Assembly (NCBI RefSeq): GCF_030269925.1
Contig: NC_085109.1
Location: forward strand, 2,356,001-2,420,000
Direction of reading: 5' to 3'
Length of the DNA stretch: 64,000 nt
Source of the DNA: Bombyx mori
Lineage: Eukaryota; Arthropoda; Insecta; Lepidoptera; Bombycidae
The position numbers were made by a program, and so were the translations under genes. The notes under the pieces were generated by a model. The model saw only the letters and a program-made list of their open reading frames with translations, had not been told where the DNA came from and did no database searches. Below are positions 1-12,900 of this stretch, piece by piece (position 1 is the stretch's first letter; every line of letters starts with the position of its first letter).

Positions 1-43
1 CCTGGACATCATTGGTAACTAAATATGTCGCCATGCGGTGTAG

Positions 44-200
44 CTTACAGACTGACCCGGCGGTGCAGTAGCTAACGTCACTGAATCTTGGACCGAGAGT
101 CGAAGGTTCGACTCCAGTGTCGGACAAACATTAGTTTTTGGAACGAAGTTCCTTATGGGACGATGCGGAGGGGTACCCTAATCGAGAAAAAACGTCCGTA
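44..200 (+). repeat. possible old tRNA-derived SINE head
   Basis: A perfect RNA polymerase III B-box (GGTTCGACTCC, 105-115) sits about 35 bases after a weak A-box-like stretch near 67-78. The rest does not match Bm1. It is probably a decayed tRNA-type SINE. Confidence 0.3.
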
Positions 201-230
201 ACGTAAGATTTTTTTTAGAATTGCAGTATT

Positions 231-342
231 CTCTTGCTAGGGTACGTGTTATTAACAACGTCAGGTTTGAGTCCCGTGACCTACTCGCGCGGTGACGCTG
301 ATATCGTCTCTCAGACCATCAGCTAAGGTAGGAAAAAAAAAG
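231..342 (+). mobile_element. LINE-A 3' end
   Basis: This is the first copy of an abundant non-LTR 3' terminal sequence, here called LINE-A. It ends ACCATCAGCT-AAGGTAGG plus poly(A). The same tail recurs at least ten times in the window in both orientations, 5'-truncated each time. The family is probably one of the silkworm L1-like/BMC1-type LINEs, but the name is not certain. Confidence 0.7.
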
Positions 343-663
343 TGAGACCTGATCGCATCTTATAAACTAGAAGACATGCTTCGCGGCGTTAAGAGATGGG
401 ATGACGGTACAAATCCGTTCGGGCTTAAAAAACTCCCTATTCCAACTAAAGTTATAATCTGTTGGCTTAATTTTAAAGTTCAAAATCCAGCTTATTCGGG
501 TGCAAAGAAACCACGCCTTTCGATTTGAATGGTGTGAAGGCAGATAAATATAATGGAGATTTCAACCTCATGTCTCAAACGACATTCACGTCACGATGCC
601 TACGGACTCTGGTGACCACTTGAACAGTGAGATCGATCAACCTCAAAATCAAGAAGCAAAAGC

Positions 664-723
664 AAAATCACAGATACATTAATGATAAGAGGTGTCTCTA
701 ATCATTAACGTATCTGTGATTTT
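664..723. repeat. perfect-looking hairpin, 23-bp arms
   Basis: AAAATCACAGATACATTAAT at 664 and its near-complement ending at 723 form 23-bp arms with one mismatch and a 14-base loop. It lies in the intron downstream of exon 9. Confidence 0.7.
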
Positions 724-854
724 AAATCTCCCTTTCATGTGTTCATAAATTACATTTACTAACGGTCACCAAATAATATTATAATTAAAGTATTATGATA
801 TACGGAAAGGACAATACAAATTCGTCGAATGTTGGTACATTGCAAACGACTTAC

Positions 855-951
855 GAAGCTCTGAGCTTTGTGCGTGAGCGCCGCGAGCTTCGTGGCCATC
901 GTCGACTTGGCTGGAGCTTCCGCAACCGGCGAAACTTCCTCGTATGTCTTG
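855..951 (-). CDS. forked: forked exon 9 (last exon in window), tandem NAGNAG acceptor
   Basis: The donor is TTC|GTAAGT (854-853). The acceptor is the tandem TTTAAGCAG, so the exon may begin at 951 or, adding one Ser codon, at 954. The translation is [14 protein letters not shown], then [19 protein letters not shown], ending in phase 0. The next exon lies beyond coordinate 1. This segment is Ala/Lys-rich and may form a helix. No stop codon or polyadenylation signal for the gene is seen between here and the window edge. Confidence 0.82.
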
Positions 952-3900
952 CTGCTTAAAGAGACGACAGAGAATTATATTTCGTGGCGAATATGACGCG
1001 TCTTATTATGGCCCCATGATCTCTACTAGTGGTAGGACCTTTTGTGAGCCCGCACGGGTAGGTACCACCGCCCTGCCTATTTCTGCCGTGAAGCAGTAAT
1101 GCGTTTCGGTTTGCAGGGCGGGGCAGCCGTTGTAACTATACTGAGACCTTAGAACTTATATCTCAAGGTGGGTGGCGCATTTACGTTGTAGATGTCTATG
1201 GGTTCCAGTAACCACTTAACACCAGGTGGGCTGTGACCTCGTCCACCCATCTAAGCAATAAAAAAAAAATGTTCACTACAAAAATCTCTCTTTCATGAAC
1301 TTAGGAATCATGATTTTACTTGTAATGAATGGGCCATGAAAAAAAAACCGGTATATTTTCAATTATTTGTTTAAAATTAATTTCTTATACCTATATATTA
1401 ATACGTGAATGAAAAACTTTGTATCCCTTTTTACGAAAATTGCGCGGACGCAGGAGTATGAAATTTCCCACACTTATACAGAATATAGAGAAGGAGTGCA
1501 CAATGTTAATATTTTTTTTAATTATGCCTAAAAAATTCATTAAATCAATAAATAAAAATATTACACACACTACCATGTATTTGACGCACAGACGCATGCG
1601 TACTATTTATTGTCAAACTTTTGTTATTGACGTCTGTGGTTAAATTGAGAATAGATTAAATATTGTTTTTCTTTATTAATAATTTTCTATAGTGTAGTCT
1701 TGGCTTTGAAAATACAATCATAATAGTGTACAAACTTACAATTTCAATTCATTATAGTCGAATTTCGACTACTGCGTGACCTCTAGTTATTCTAGTTATA
1801 CAAGAAGGACCGTGCCTTAACATAATAATAATATCCCGTACCTGTCGTTGCTATCTTTGGAGTCGTAGTCCACGAGGAGAGCCGCGCTGCCGGGGCGACT
1901 GTGACTTCCAGAGTCCCGAGAACTACTCCTACGAACAAAACGCTTCACTGGAGGGGTCTTCTCAAATTATTTTTCCCTTCCACTATATTATCAGTTTACA
2001 TCTAATTGACGGTATGGAAACGCAGAGCCGGTGCCATTTCACCAAAAGCACCAGTACACTGCTCAAGGTCGTTGTAAGTCCACGTCCTTCCACGTCACCA
2101 ACCTTCATCATCACATTAAGAAGAAGAAGATAACAAGAACTCTCCTACTAATGCAAAACATCCTCGAGCTGCTGCTTTGGTATCTTCTTTTTGAGTAGAT
2201 CCCCATAATGGCGGCCATACACGCTAGGTTTTGCATGATGGTTTTAGCCGTGCATGCATAATAGACAGGCAAGCCCTAGCGTGTATGTGATTAAACTGCA
2301 CAGTTATCGGTGCATGCACATGCGACCAAGCAATTATCAAAATTGATATTTTAGAGCTCACTTTTACTGATATCGTCCTATCTTTGCCTTTGAAGGTAGA
2401 CTAGCACACACCCGATCCACTCAGCTCCTGCTCACCAATACTATACTCATAGTTCATAGTTGGGGTATGGTGTGACAGTCTTTATACGATAGAATTGATA
2501 ATTTGGTCTCATGTCTTAAGGCGAGTCGTAGTGTTCACGTGGTCAACGAGCTCCCATAACCGCTTCACATCAAAGTAGCCTATCCCTAATACTTCCTACA
2601 CGAATATAAATTGCCATTGATTAGTCTTAATACGATGAAAGACGATTGCATGCAGCAGAGATGCGAATGTTGCTATGGATGTGTGGAGTAACGAGAATGG
2701 ATAGAATACGGAATGAATATGTTAGAGGAAGTCTGAAAGTGGCACCTGTGACAGAGAAGCTGAGAAGTGCGCATTTGGGATGGTATGGACATGTGATGAG
2801 ACGAGATGAAAATGAGGTTGGTAAGAAAATGTTAACTATGAATGTGGAAGGATATAGAGGAAGAGGTCGACCTAAGAAGAAATGGATGGATTGCGTTTAA
2901 GACGATATGGGTAAGAGGGGAGTGAGCAAAGAAATGGTATATGATAGAAGAGTATGGAAGGAGAAAACATGTTGCGCCGACCCCAGGTAACTGGGAGAAG
3001 GGCAGGATAATGATGATGATCGTCTTAATACCTTCTCCTCTGATTCTCTTCTCGAGGCAGGTAAATATCTTCATAATGATGATGATCCCTCTTATTCGCT
3101 TCAGCGCCACTGTCGCTGTCGGATTGTTCTTGGACCGTTGTCACTTCTGCCGTGCCGTGCACTTCTGCTTTAACTGCGAAAGAAGACCTTCAATTCGTAG
3201 AGCCTCTTCGTTAACAACACTAAGGTCACCGGTGCCTATGTGGCACACTGAAGTAATGATGACGATTTCTGTTACTGAGCCCCTAGATTGCCTAACTTTT
3301 GCCTTCTATTGTATTTAAATTACGTTTTAGTCTTTTAAGGTCTCCTAGAAATTGTTTCATTCTCAGTATATTCGGATTCGTCTTTCTCAGAGTCGGCTAG
3401 AGATATTTCGGCACCTTAGTCACAGAACAAGTATCCCTGTAGAGTGCGCCACGTAGGGCACCGGTGACCTACCACGGCAGTCAAAGGGTTAATACTATAA
3501 TTGCTCAATTATATTGCTCAATTGCATATTGCTAATTGCTCCATTGCGCAATAGCGTGTGACCTGCACATATCTATCGCGACATCCCCCGACTATGAAAT
3601 ATATTTATCTAGGTTTTTTCCCTACCTATTCGCTGGTAGCCAGAGGGCTATTCCAGCTACGCCTGGAAGGGTAGATGAGCTCACGGGCTCAATTTGAGAG
3701 AATTTAAAAATATTAGGCTTAGCAAGAGCAGTGAGTGCTTCCCTGAATATGCCACCGGATGGAAATCGCGACACCCTGAGATTCGACGAGGAACTCAGTG
3801 GACTGTATCTATGGGTTAGTTCGTTCGTCGAACTCTTCGGCGGTGACCCGTACTTGAGGGGCCTAAAAGCACCGAGATTGGAGATTCTCAATCCAGCATA

Positions 3901-6900
3901 AACCAGACTACTTTCCATGGATATTTTTATTTATCTCCTCAGAGCAGAGAATGTTCTCTCTGTGCAGAGGATTTTCATCCTTCTCGTCACAATACCTACA
4001 GACTGCTTGGACAACGTACCGTTACAGCTTGGTATTTCGCGATACCTCTGTGATGTGCCGAAACTCTGTTTATTACGACCCGTCGAACATGTGTTTTCTG
4101 TGTCATGAGAGGCCAAGACTTGTTTAGTCAAATTATTTTAAAAGCCTCTTCATCAAACTGTTGCATAGCTATCGGAGCCCTTGGAAATCAAATCTGCTAC
4201 AAATTCAAAAAGTTTATCTACCTTCCAAATCGTATCACATAAAGTCCGGCGAAAAATGTACAGTAATGATTTATAACTATCATATTTAGATTAGCGTTTT
4301 AAAACAGAAATCGTTACAAAAAAACCTAGTTAAAAGATGGCTTAATTCAGCATTCATGTCGCAACGTACAATGTACACATCATTCTGCGAGTACCTTTCA
4401 AATCTCGATCACCTAATCGGAACATAACTAATATACAATGGCCCGTCTGAGTGATCAACATACACCACCATTTAAAAATCCCGGTCCATGTCCTTTCTAT
4501 ATAGCAGCGGTCGCGGAACCGGGGCAAATTACCCCAAATGGGGTAAAATGAAATTTTGGGGGGTAAAAATTAAACTTTTGTGAGTAAAAAGTATATATTG
4601 AAGTGAAACTTCTTTAGAATCTTTGTGATTTCAAACTCTATGAAACGAAATGAAACTCCTCAACTGTATATTACATATATTACTATTATCACTGTTATGT
4701 ATTACTAGGTATTACATTGATAAATTGAATAAATGATGTTTAAATTAAATTTTTAGTTATTGTTTTCTTTTCAAAATTATCATGGGGGGTAATATGAAAG
4801 ATGCTAAAAAGAAGCTATTTCGTTTTTTTTTTGTTCTTAGCCATGGGGTAATATCATCTTACACAAAAATATTTTAGGTTAATAATTAAGAAAGTTCCCC
4901 GACCACTGACCTAATCGGATCCGAAACTAATATACAATGGCCCGTCTGAGTGATCAACATGCACCACCATTTTATAAAAACCCAGCCCATGTCCTTTCTA
5001 TACAGTCTTGTAAGTTCGACTATCACATAACTGTTACAATTACTGTTCTCTCACCTGTCATCGTGGGAGCTTCCTGTCCTTCAGCCGGGACCCTCGGGCC
5101 AGGAGAGCGCGAATGAAACAGCTCTCTGACGCGCTGGTACAAAGCGGCAGGAGCACCGGTGCTACCGTTGTTGCTGCCGTGAAGGAACCAGCCTCCGGAG
5201 TTAGCCGTGTCTGCCTCGGATGCTGAACAGCCTGCGTCAAGATCTTACGCATTTAGTAGCTGTTGGAATATTTGGACAGCACGAACGCGGTGCTAAACGT
5301 ATTAAAATACTGTGCTAATGAAACCAAAGCATTTGTTTACATTATCGCAGATTTTCGCAGTGATTTCTACACATAATTCCACTCAACTATCAATGAGAAC
5401 AGTTTTTAACCTACCCTCGTTTGTGGTTATTGTTATTTAAACTTACGTTAATCCTATCACTGGAAATATTATTATTTTTAATATATACTAGCTGACCCGG
5501 CAGACTTCGTAGTGCCCCAATCGATAAATAAAAGACCTAAGCTTTTGTATAAAATAAACTTAAAACAAACAAAAGGAATCCGTCCGACGGGGAGGGAACA
5601 CATCAAAGGAAAAACAATTTTTTTTTTATTACATTTCGAGCGTTTTCATATTTATCTACCTTTTAAACCTTCTCTGGACTTTCACAAATAATTCAAGACC
5701 AAAATTTGCCAAATCGGTCCAGCCGCTCTCGAGCTTTAACGAGACTAACGAAAACCAATTCATTTTTATATATATATAGATTGGAAATACGAGTATAGCT
5801 GCGTTGCTATCAACTAACAATATGCATCACTCACACAAAAACTATATGTTTTGTTTTTCTAATATCATCGTCACCGGCCTACAAACATCCACTGCTAGAC
5901 ATAGCAACAGCAAATCGTCAGTCCACCATACGGCCATATGCCCTACTGCCAATTTATCCTTACCACGGCAACCTCCCCACCCTCAACCTCACAATCCATT
6001 ATATCACACTTATTAAATCATACCGACAAAATCTAACACGAACCGTAGATGCGAAACTCGATAGCACCTATACTCCAATTCGTACAAACAAAGCTCTTGC
6101 TAATCACATTCATATTTTATTGAACAAAGAGAACGCATCACGCGTCCGTCCAGTACGGCGGCAGGAAGCGGACTGCCCAATCAAACGAAACGACATTACC
6201 TAAGTAAACTTCCGGAAGGCGGACTTCCGTCGTATCAAAACATTATACACGGCCGATGTACGCTAACGATTACAAGCTGTTTTAATTGAATTGTGAGTGA
6301 TTCAATAACCATTTATCATTATAGAGAAACACGTATCATTTCCCGATCAGTTTCACTAAAATTTGTGATAGTAATTGTAAGAATTGAAACAAAAGTAATG
6401 GTATTGTAGAATTGTCATTGTCACTTTACTAAAAGATAGTCCAATTTTATTTATTTACAAAGATTCGTTACACTAAAAATCCTTACAATAATACCTGTAC
6501 ACTTTAATTTATCATTTCTCTGACATGGGTTGAAAACTCGCATTATAAAAATAAAAGTGTACTAAAACAGTGTTAAGTATATAACAGAAATCTTCGTAAT
6601 TTTTTAACATTAAAAATTGTACCCTGCGCGAATATTATGAAGTATTATTAGAAATGATCGCTACATCTTCTTTTTCATCATCGCACCACTTATCGTTCGA
6701 TCAGAGTCCTTTCCTACTATCTAAAACCTTAGCGCTCCTCCACAGTTTTCAGATTTGGCCACAATCATTCCAGTCACCATAAGGTCCAGTTTGTGAGAAG
6801 TTTAACTTCTACGCGATTAGCTTCCAAGAAGTTGAACTTCTAAGAGCTCTAATTCGTACATACCTGAACTATCTTCTCCGGAAGACGTATGGTGTACGAC

Positions 6901-9900
6901 GTTGGTAGAAGTGGCTCGTTGCATGGGGTTGACGTAGAGTCCGTCGGCGGGCCCGGAGCGCGCTGAGCTAACGGAGCCACCCGTGGAGGGTAGAGACCCC
7001 CGCCTGTCCTGGGTCGCGGGGCGCTCCCTCTCCGGGCCGTGGAGGTAAAATGGGGACCGAGTGCTGATCGCGTTAACGCAGTTCGGTAACGCGCACTGTC
7101 AACACATACATTTGTTGACAACAACTTGTTGTAGGTATTACTTTAGAAAAATTATCTTAGTTAACAAATTCTGAATTAAAACTGAATTTATTCGAAAATA
7201 AGACTGAATAACTGTCTTGTATTCATTGAAATAACATAATTTAACTTATTTAACAGAATTCATCTGTAGTAAGATGTTATCTGTATACCAAATCTCAATT
7301 GTGTATTTTTTAAATCGTATCCCTCAAATCGATCGCTGCGTTGCAACAAATATAGAGAGATCAGTGGTGTCTATCTATCCATGTGCACTTCCTTCATCAT
7401 TGAAGTCGTTTTCGGATATCGCCAGTTCCTATCCTCCCCCTCTATCATCATCATTCTCCTGCCCTTCTCCTAATGTCGGCATATGTTTCCTCCTTCCATA
7501 CTCCTCTATCATATACATTTTTTTCGCTTACTCCCCTCTTACATATATCGTCCTCCCTCCCCCCTCTACTTTTCAATTACTTCTTAAATAGCTTAAATTT
7601 ACAATTGGATCCGGTGACTGTGTGATTAAATTGCAATTTTTTTTTCACTAGGCCACTAGTAGTAAATAACTTACCCTAGTAGTAAATAATTAGTAAATCA
7701 ACTTACCCGCGCATCCCCAGGCGTGCAAGCGCAGGAGTGGATGGATTTATACGAGGAGAGCTGTTTGCTGTCAGCTCCGGCGGCGCCAGCCGCGACCAGC
7801 ACGTTCAGGCACTAAAAAATAAATAAAAAAATATACCAACGTTATTTTTTTTCTCAATACTTATGATAAGCTTATTATGTTTCTTTTATTTATATAATAT
7901 TTCGTTTAGTTCATGTGACGTCATGTAGCATCACAACAAAATTCGCGCACCAATTTAAGTTCAATATAAAATCTAAATTTTAGTAGGTATAATTTGTATC
8001 GTCTAGTGCCTAGCGTCGTTTTCTCCTTTTAGTTGATATTTTAATAAATACATGTAAACATTATAAATATTATTGAATTAGTGTGTTTGACTTTTAAATA
8101 TTCCCGCGAATACGGAGAACAAATAACAAACCACAGCCATACGTAAGTACAAAACAATAAGGGAAACTCTTTAATTGCACTATTAGTACATTGAAAAGTT
8201 GCATCAAAATGTGCTTTCTATTATAAATTTAATAAACTATTATAGCACAATAAATATTCCATTTAACGATACTTTTAGCTTGTTTTGGGATATTTTATTG
8301 GGTAGCCGCTAACATTTTTCATTTCATATACCTAATATGTATATGCATATTATTATGTATACATATTTCTTCTGTGCGTGTGTTTGTCACTGAACTCCTC
8401 CTAAACGGCTGGATCGATTTGAATGATTTTTTTTTGTATGCGTTTGGGTGGCACCCTGGATGGTTTAGATTCGCAAACCAGTCCGGCAGATGGCGCTGCA
8501 GTCGGTATCTAGGTTATTTATCTATACTACAACTAAACAGCTGGATCGACTTGAATGATTTTTTGCAGGACAACGTCTGTCGGGTCCGCTAGTTATTATG
8601 TAAAAATAAGGTAGAGTATTTTGAGAATTATACAAAATGAAAAAAATTTTGTAGACCGGCTGTCGAAATTGTTTTTAAATCGAGACATTTATTTTATGAA
8701 GTGACATTCGCGAATTCAAGTACCTATTTGCTTCAAATCTCATTTGCCGGGTGCTCTCTGTGCTAATGAGAGAGCATACGTACCATCCGTGACCATAATG
8801 TTAAACTGAATGTCACTTTAACAATGAATACACGACCGCATCAGATACGTTGGCTCATGGTGTTAGGTCAATGTCGCTTGTGACAAAATTTCAATGCGTT
8901 CACGGTACGCGAGCGCTGTGGGAATAAAGATTTTTCTTTTCATTTATTTATTAACGACTCAGTCTAGCGATTCAGTTTTTTTTTTCTACCTAAGCTGAGA
9001 GCCTTGAGTGGCTATTTCAGCGTAACCTTAACTAGTAGGTGAGCTCACGGGGCTCAAACCTGACGACTTTGCTAACACGAACCCTAGCAAGAGCCGTACT
9101 TCGCAGAATCTACCGCCGGATCGGAAACGCGACCCACTGAGAAGATCCGGCGAGAAACTCAGTGGGCTGTGTCTGAGGGTTAATTTACTCGTCGAGCCCT
9201 TCTTCGCAAGCGACGGGTTCGACAAGAACGATGACCGGTGCTTGAGGTAGCTAAAAGCACCGTTAGTGGATCGGGAGGATCCGAAATGACGTGTTTGGGG
9301 CGACGTCGACTGCTTTCCATTATGTCCGCAGGATCGGGAATGTTACCGGCGGCCACGATGAGAGGGTTCTCGTGTCGTGCCGCTTTATCGAAGTGGGCGA
9401 TTCAGTACGCCGACTACGCGCGGCCGCGGGGTCTCTTTTCTTCTGCTTTGCCCGACACAATCACTTTGTCCAAGTTATCTGACTGTCGGCGGGCAATATG
9501 ACCGAATTAATTACCGTCTAAATAAACGTCCGTTTTAACTACTATTTAGATCGTTTTATTATAGTTACCTGACTGCCTATCTTTATATATATAATGATAT
9601 GGAGTATTTCAAGATGAATAGCCAATAAAAGACTTAATTGTGGTTTTTTGTGATATAATAACAAAACAATATTTATAGCCGTTAATCTCTTTTAAAATTA
9701 ATATAATAAATTAAACAGTAAACAGTATTAATAAACTAAACAAAACTGAGCTCTCTTTTTACTGAATGACAGACTTCACTACATGATACTGAATAAAAAA
9801 ATCCTTGTTAAAATCTAAAGATTTTTAAGCAATAACGTTTTTTCTTTACATACATACCTATATACTCGTACTATATATAAAAGCGAGCCCTCACTAGTCG

Positions 9901-12900
9901 CGCGATCCCCGAAACTATCCGTCTATTGGACTTTATATTTGACCAAGGCACTCATTTTGCGATATAACAGCCATTATTTTTACGTAAATCCTATACGGAT
10001 ATCTCATATAATATCACTGTATACATAGCAACAACATATATGCATACCATGAGTTTAATAGCATGTGGAATAGCAACTCTATATCCCGGAAAAAATGCAA
10101 TGATATTTTTTGTAACCATTGTAAGCAGACCAGCATACCGCCCACCTGATGGTGTAGGTGGTTGCTGTCGCTCATAATTGTCAGTTATGCTACAAAGCTT
10201 AATTATTGAAATGCGTGTTTAATTATTATCGAACCACAAAATTATGGCGTTGTTTTTGCTAGCTGTGTTTGTTATAGCCTTTTTTTTTGCTTAGATCGGT
10301 GGACGAGCTCACAGCCAACCTGGTGCTATGTGATTACCGGAACCCATAGAAATCTACAACGTAAATGCGCCACCCACCTTGAGACATAAGTTCTAAGGTC
10401 TCAGTATAGTTACAGCGGCTGCCCCACCCTTCAAATCGAAATAGGTAGAGTGGTAGTACCTACCCGCGCGGACTCACAAGAGATCCTGCCACCAGTAAAA
10501 AGCAGTAGTAGTATAGTTGTAGCCGCATTGCTGAGCTATTATAGAACCGGACAAAACCAGTTTTACCCGACCGCCTATCTGATCTAACTCAACAGCAAAA
10601 AGGCTGTATGTTCTTCGAACACGCATTCATCGATTGAGTAATTTAGACTCGCAACAGTCCGCGTAATCCGACAAGTGAAAATCCGATATACTTTCCAAAC
10701 ATGATCTTCGTTACAGGCGCTTCTAGCTATTAAACGTTCGCGGACCGCAATAGAAAGTTATAGTCATCACTAGAAATAACATTTTTGATATCGATATATA
10801 TAACAGTTAAAAACGTAATCTGCTATTATTAGCTTCCGTACGAGTTGCGAATGTGAGTTTTACGGACGCAATATCGACATTCCGAAGTATTCGCGACAGA
10901 GATAGATAAGATGGTGACCGCCAGTCAAATTGCTGTCAAACCTAAAATATATTTTTTCTCGAAGGTCAAATAGCGATAAAATTGTATAGACAGTTGAACA
11001 AGCTTACGGCCTATCCGGTCTACGAAGTCATCGAAGTCCATAGACATCAAAACTTGAATGCTAGTTTGTCTATTAGAAATACCTCTATACTAACTCGTAT
11101 TAGATTCTGAGACTTCGAACTTAAATTAGGTAGTGCTTTAGTGTCTATTACTCTTGCAACACCGTTCCCAAAGCACAGCGTTTTTTTATATATTTATTTT
11201 TGTCTCCGTATAATTACGACTGCCCCACCCTCCAAACCTAAACGCATTACTGCATCACGGCAGAAATAGGCAGGGTGGCGGTACCTACCCGTGCGGGCTC
11301 ACAAGACGTCTTACCACCAGTAATTACGCAAATTGTTATTTTACGGATTTGATTACGGGACAGCTGTAGCAGTTTCCGCAAATAGCTAATATATACTCAC
11401 TTCCAAGTGATGATTTTCTGCGGCATCATTAATAGGGCTCTTGCCGTGCCTGTCCAGATGGAGTCTGGCTCCGTGTCTCAGTAACCAGCGAACGGTACTG
11501 AGATGACCCCTCGAAGCTGCGAAATGAAGAGGAGTCGCACCGTCTCCATCCCTCGCGTTCGGGTCAACGCCGCGCTCTATAATCTGAAAGAAATATTGTG
11601 CACTATTAAACATAAGGCCTATTCGCATTTTAAAAACCACAACTTCGCCAATTAAATTAAGATATTTAAAAATACTTTATTCGCGAGCATTAATTAAAAC
11701 TACTTTTACTTTTCGATTTGAAGCGCGGGGCAGCCGTTGTGCTGTGAAAACTGAGACTTAAAACTCATGTCTCGAGGTTGACGTCTATGGGTTCCGGTAC
11801 TCACCTAACACTGAGTGGGCCATGAGATCGCTCACGCATCTAAGTAACAAAAAATTGAAAGACTTCATTCAACCAAACGTAAATTCCTTATTATACTATT
11901 TTTTATACAAATTTAGACGGTATCATCATTCTTGTGCCCTTCTTCCAATCATCTGGGATCGGCGCATCATGTTTTCTCCTTTCAAAGTCCTCTATCTTAT
12001 ACCATTTATCCGCTCACTCCCCTCTTACATATATCGTCTTTCCCGCAATCCATCCATTTCTTCTTAGGTCAACCTCTTCCTCTATATCCTTCCACATTCG
12101 TAGTTAACACTCTCTAAGCAACCTCATATTCATTTCGTCTCATCACATGTCCATACCATCCCAAACGCGCAATCTCAACTTCTCTGTCACAGGTGCCACT
12201 TTCAGACTTCCTCTAACATAGTTAATAGATAGTAGTTAGTAGATAATATTAGTTAATTAATCAAATGTCGACAGATTACACGTCCGTATAAGGTATTCGA
12301 AGCTTCAGAAATAATATAATGAAAATAATAAAAAATTACGATTAAATTTTTTTTTGGGATTTTATGCCCTGGCATTTACAACCTTTAGGTCAACTCTTAT
12401 TTTTCATGGCACATTCATAGACATTTAAGATTAAGCCTCCATACTACAGGCTAGTTTCAATTGAATAAAAATTAAATTTTCGTATTTGACAGATCTACAC
12501 AACAATTTTCAGTATTAGCTAATAATGACCTCACAATAAACGATAAGGCACCAAACGATTTTAAATCTAGGCCGCTTTTAAAATCGAATCTCGATTTTGT
12601 AACCGCACATCGAAAATTAGATTAATCAAACGAATTCTCGATTTTGCTACATCCAAACTCGCTTGACCCGGGCCTGACATACTATGAGTAAGGCTAGACG
12701 ATTTACAAAACATCAAACGGACCAATTACGAAAGATCATTAACACAAAATAATATTCAAATCGTATGAACAATTAAAATATTCGCTTAAATAATTTAAAA
12801 TCGATATAAATTCGAACGCAATACGCAATACGGCCACGAAAGTAATGCTTTTGTAAAGCCTTCAAGATTCGAATCGACCTCGGGCGTTTGTAGCGATCAG

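Noticed and set aside
2941..3318. 125-codon plus-strand frame
   Set aside because: It runs from RTE tail into unrelated sequence and the piggyBac-like fragment, so it is not a single unit.
6849..7124. 91-codon Pro/Arg-rich frame over exon 6
   Set aside because: Wrong frame: the exon reads in another frame that continues exon 5 and leads in phase into exon 7.
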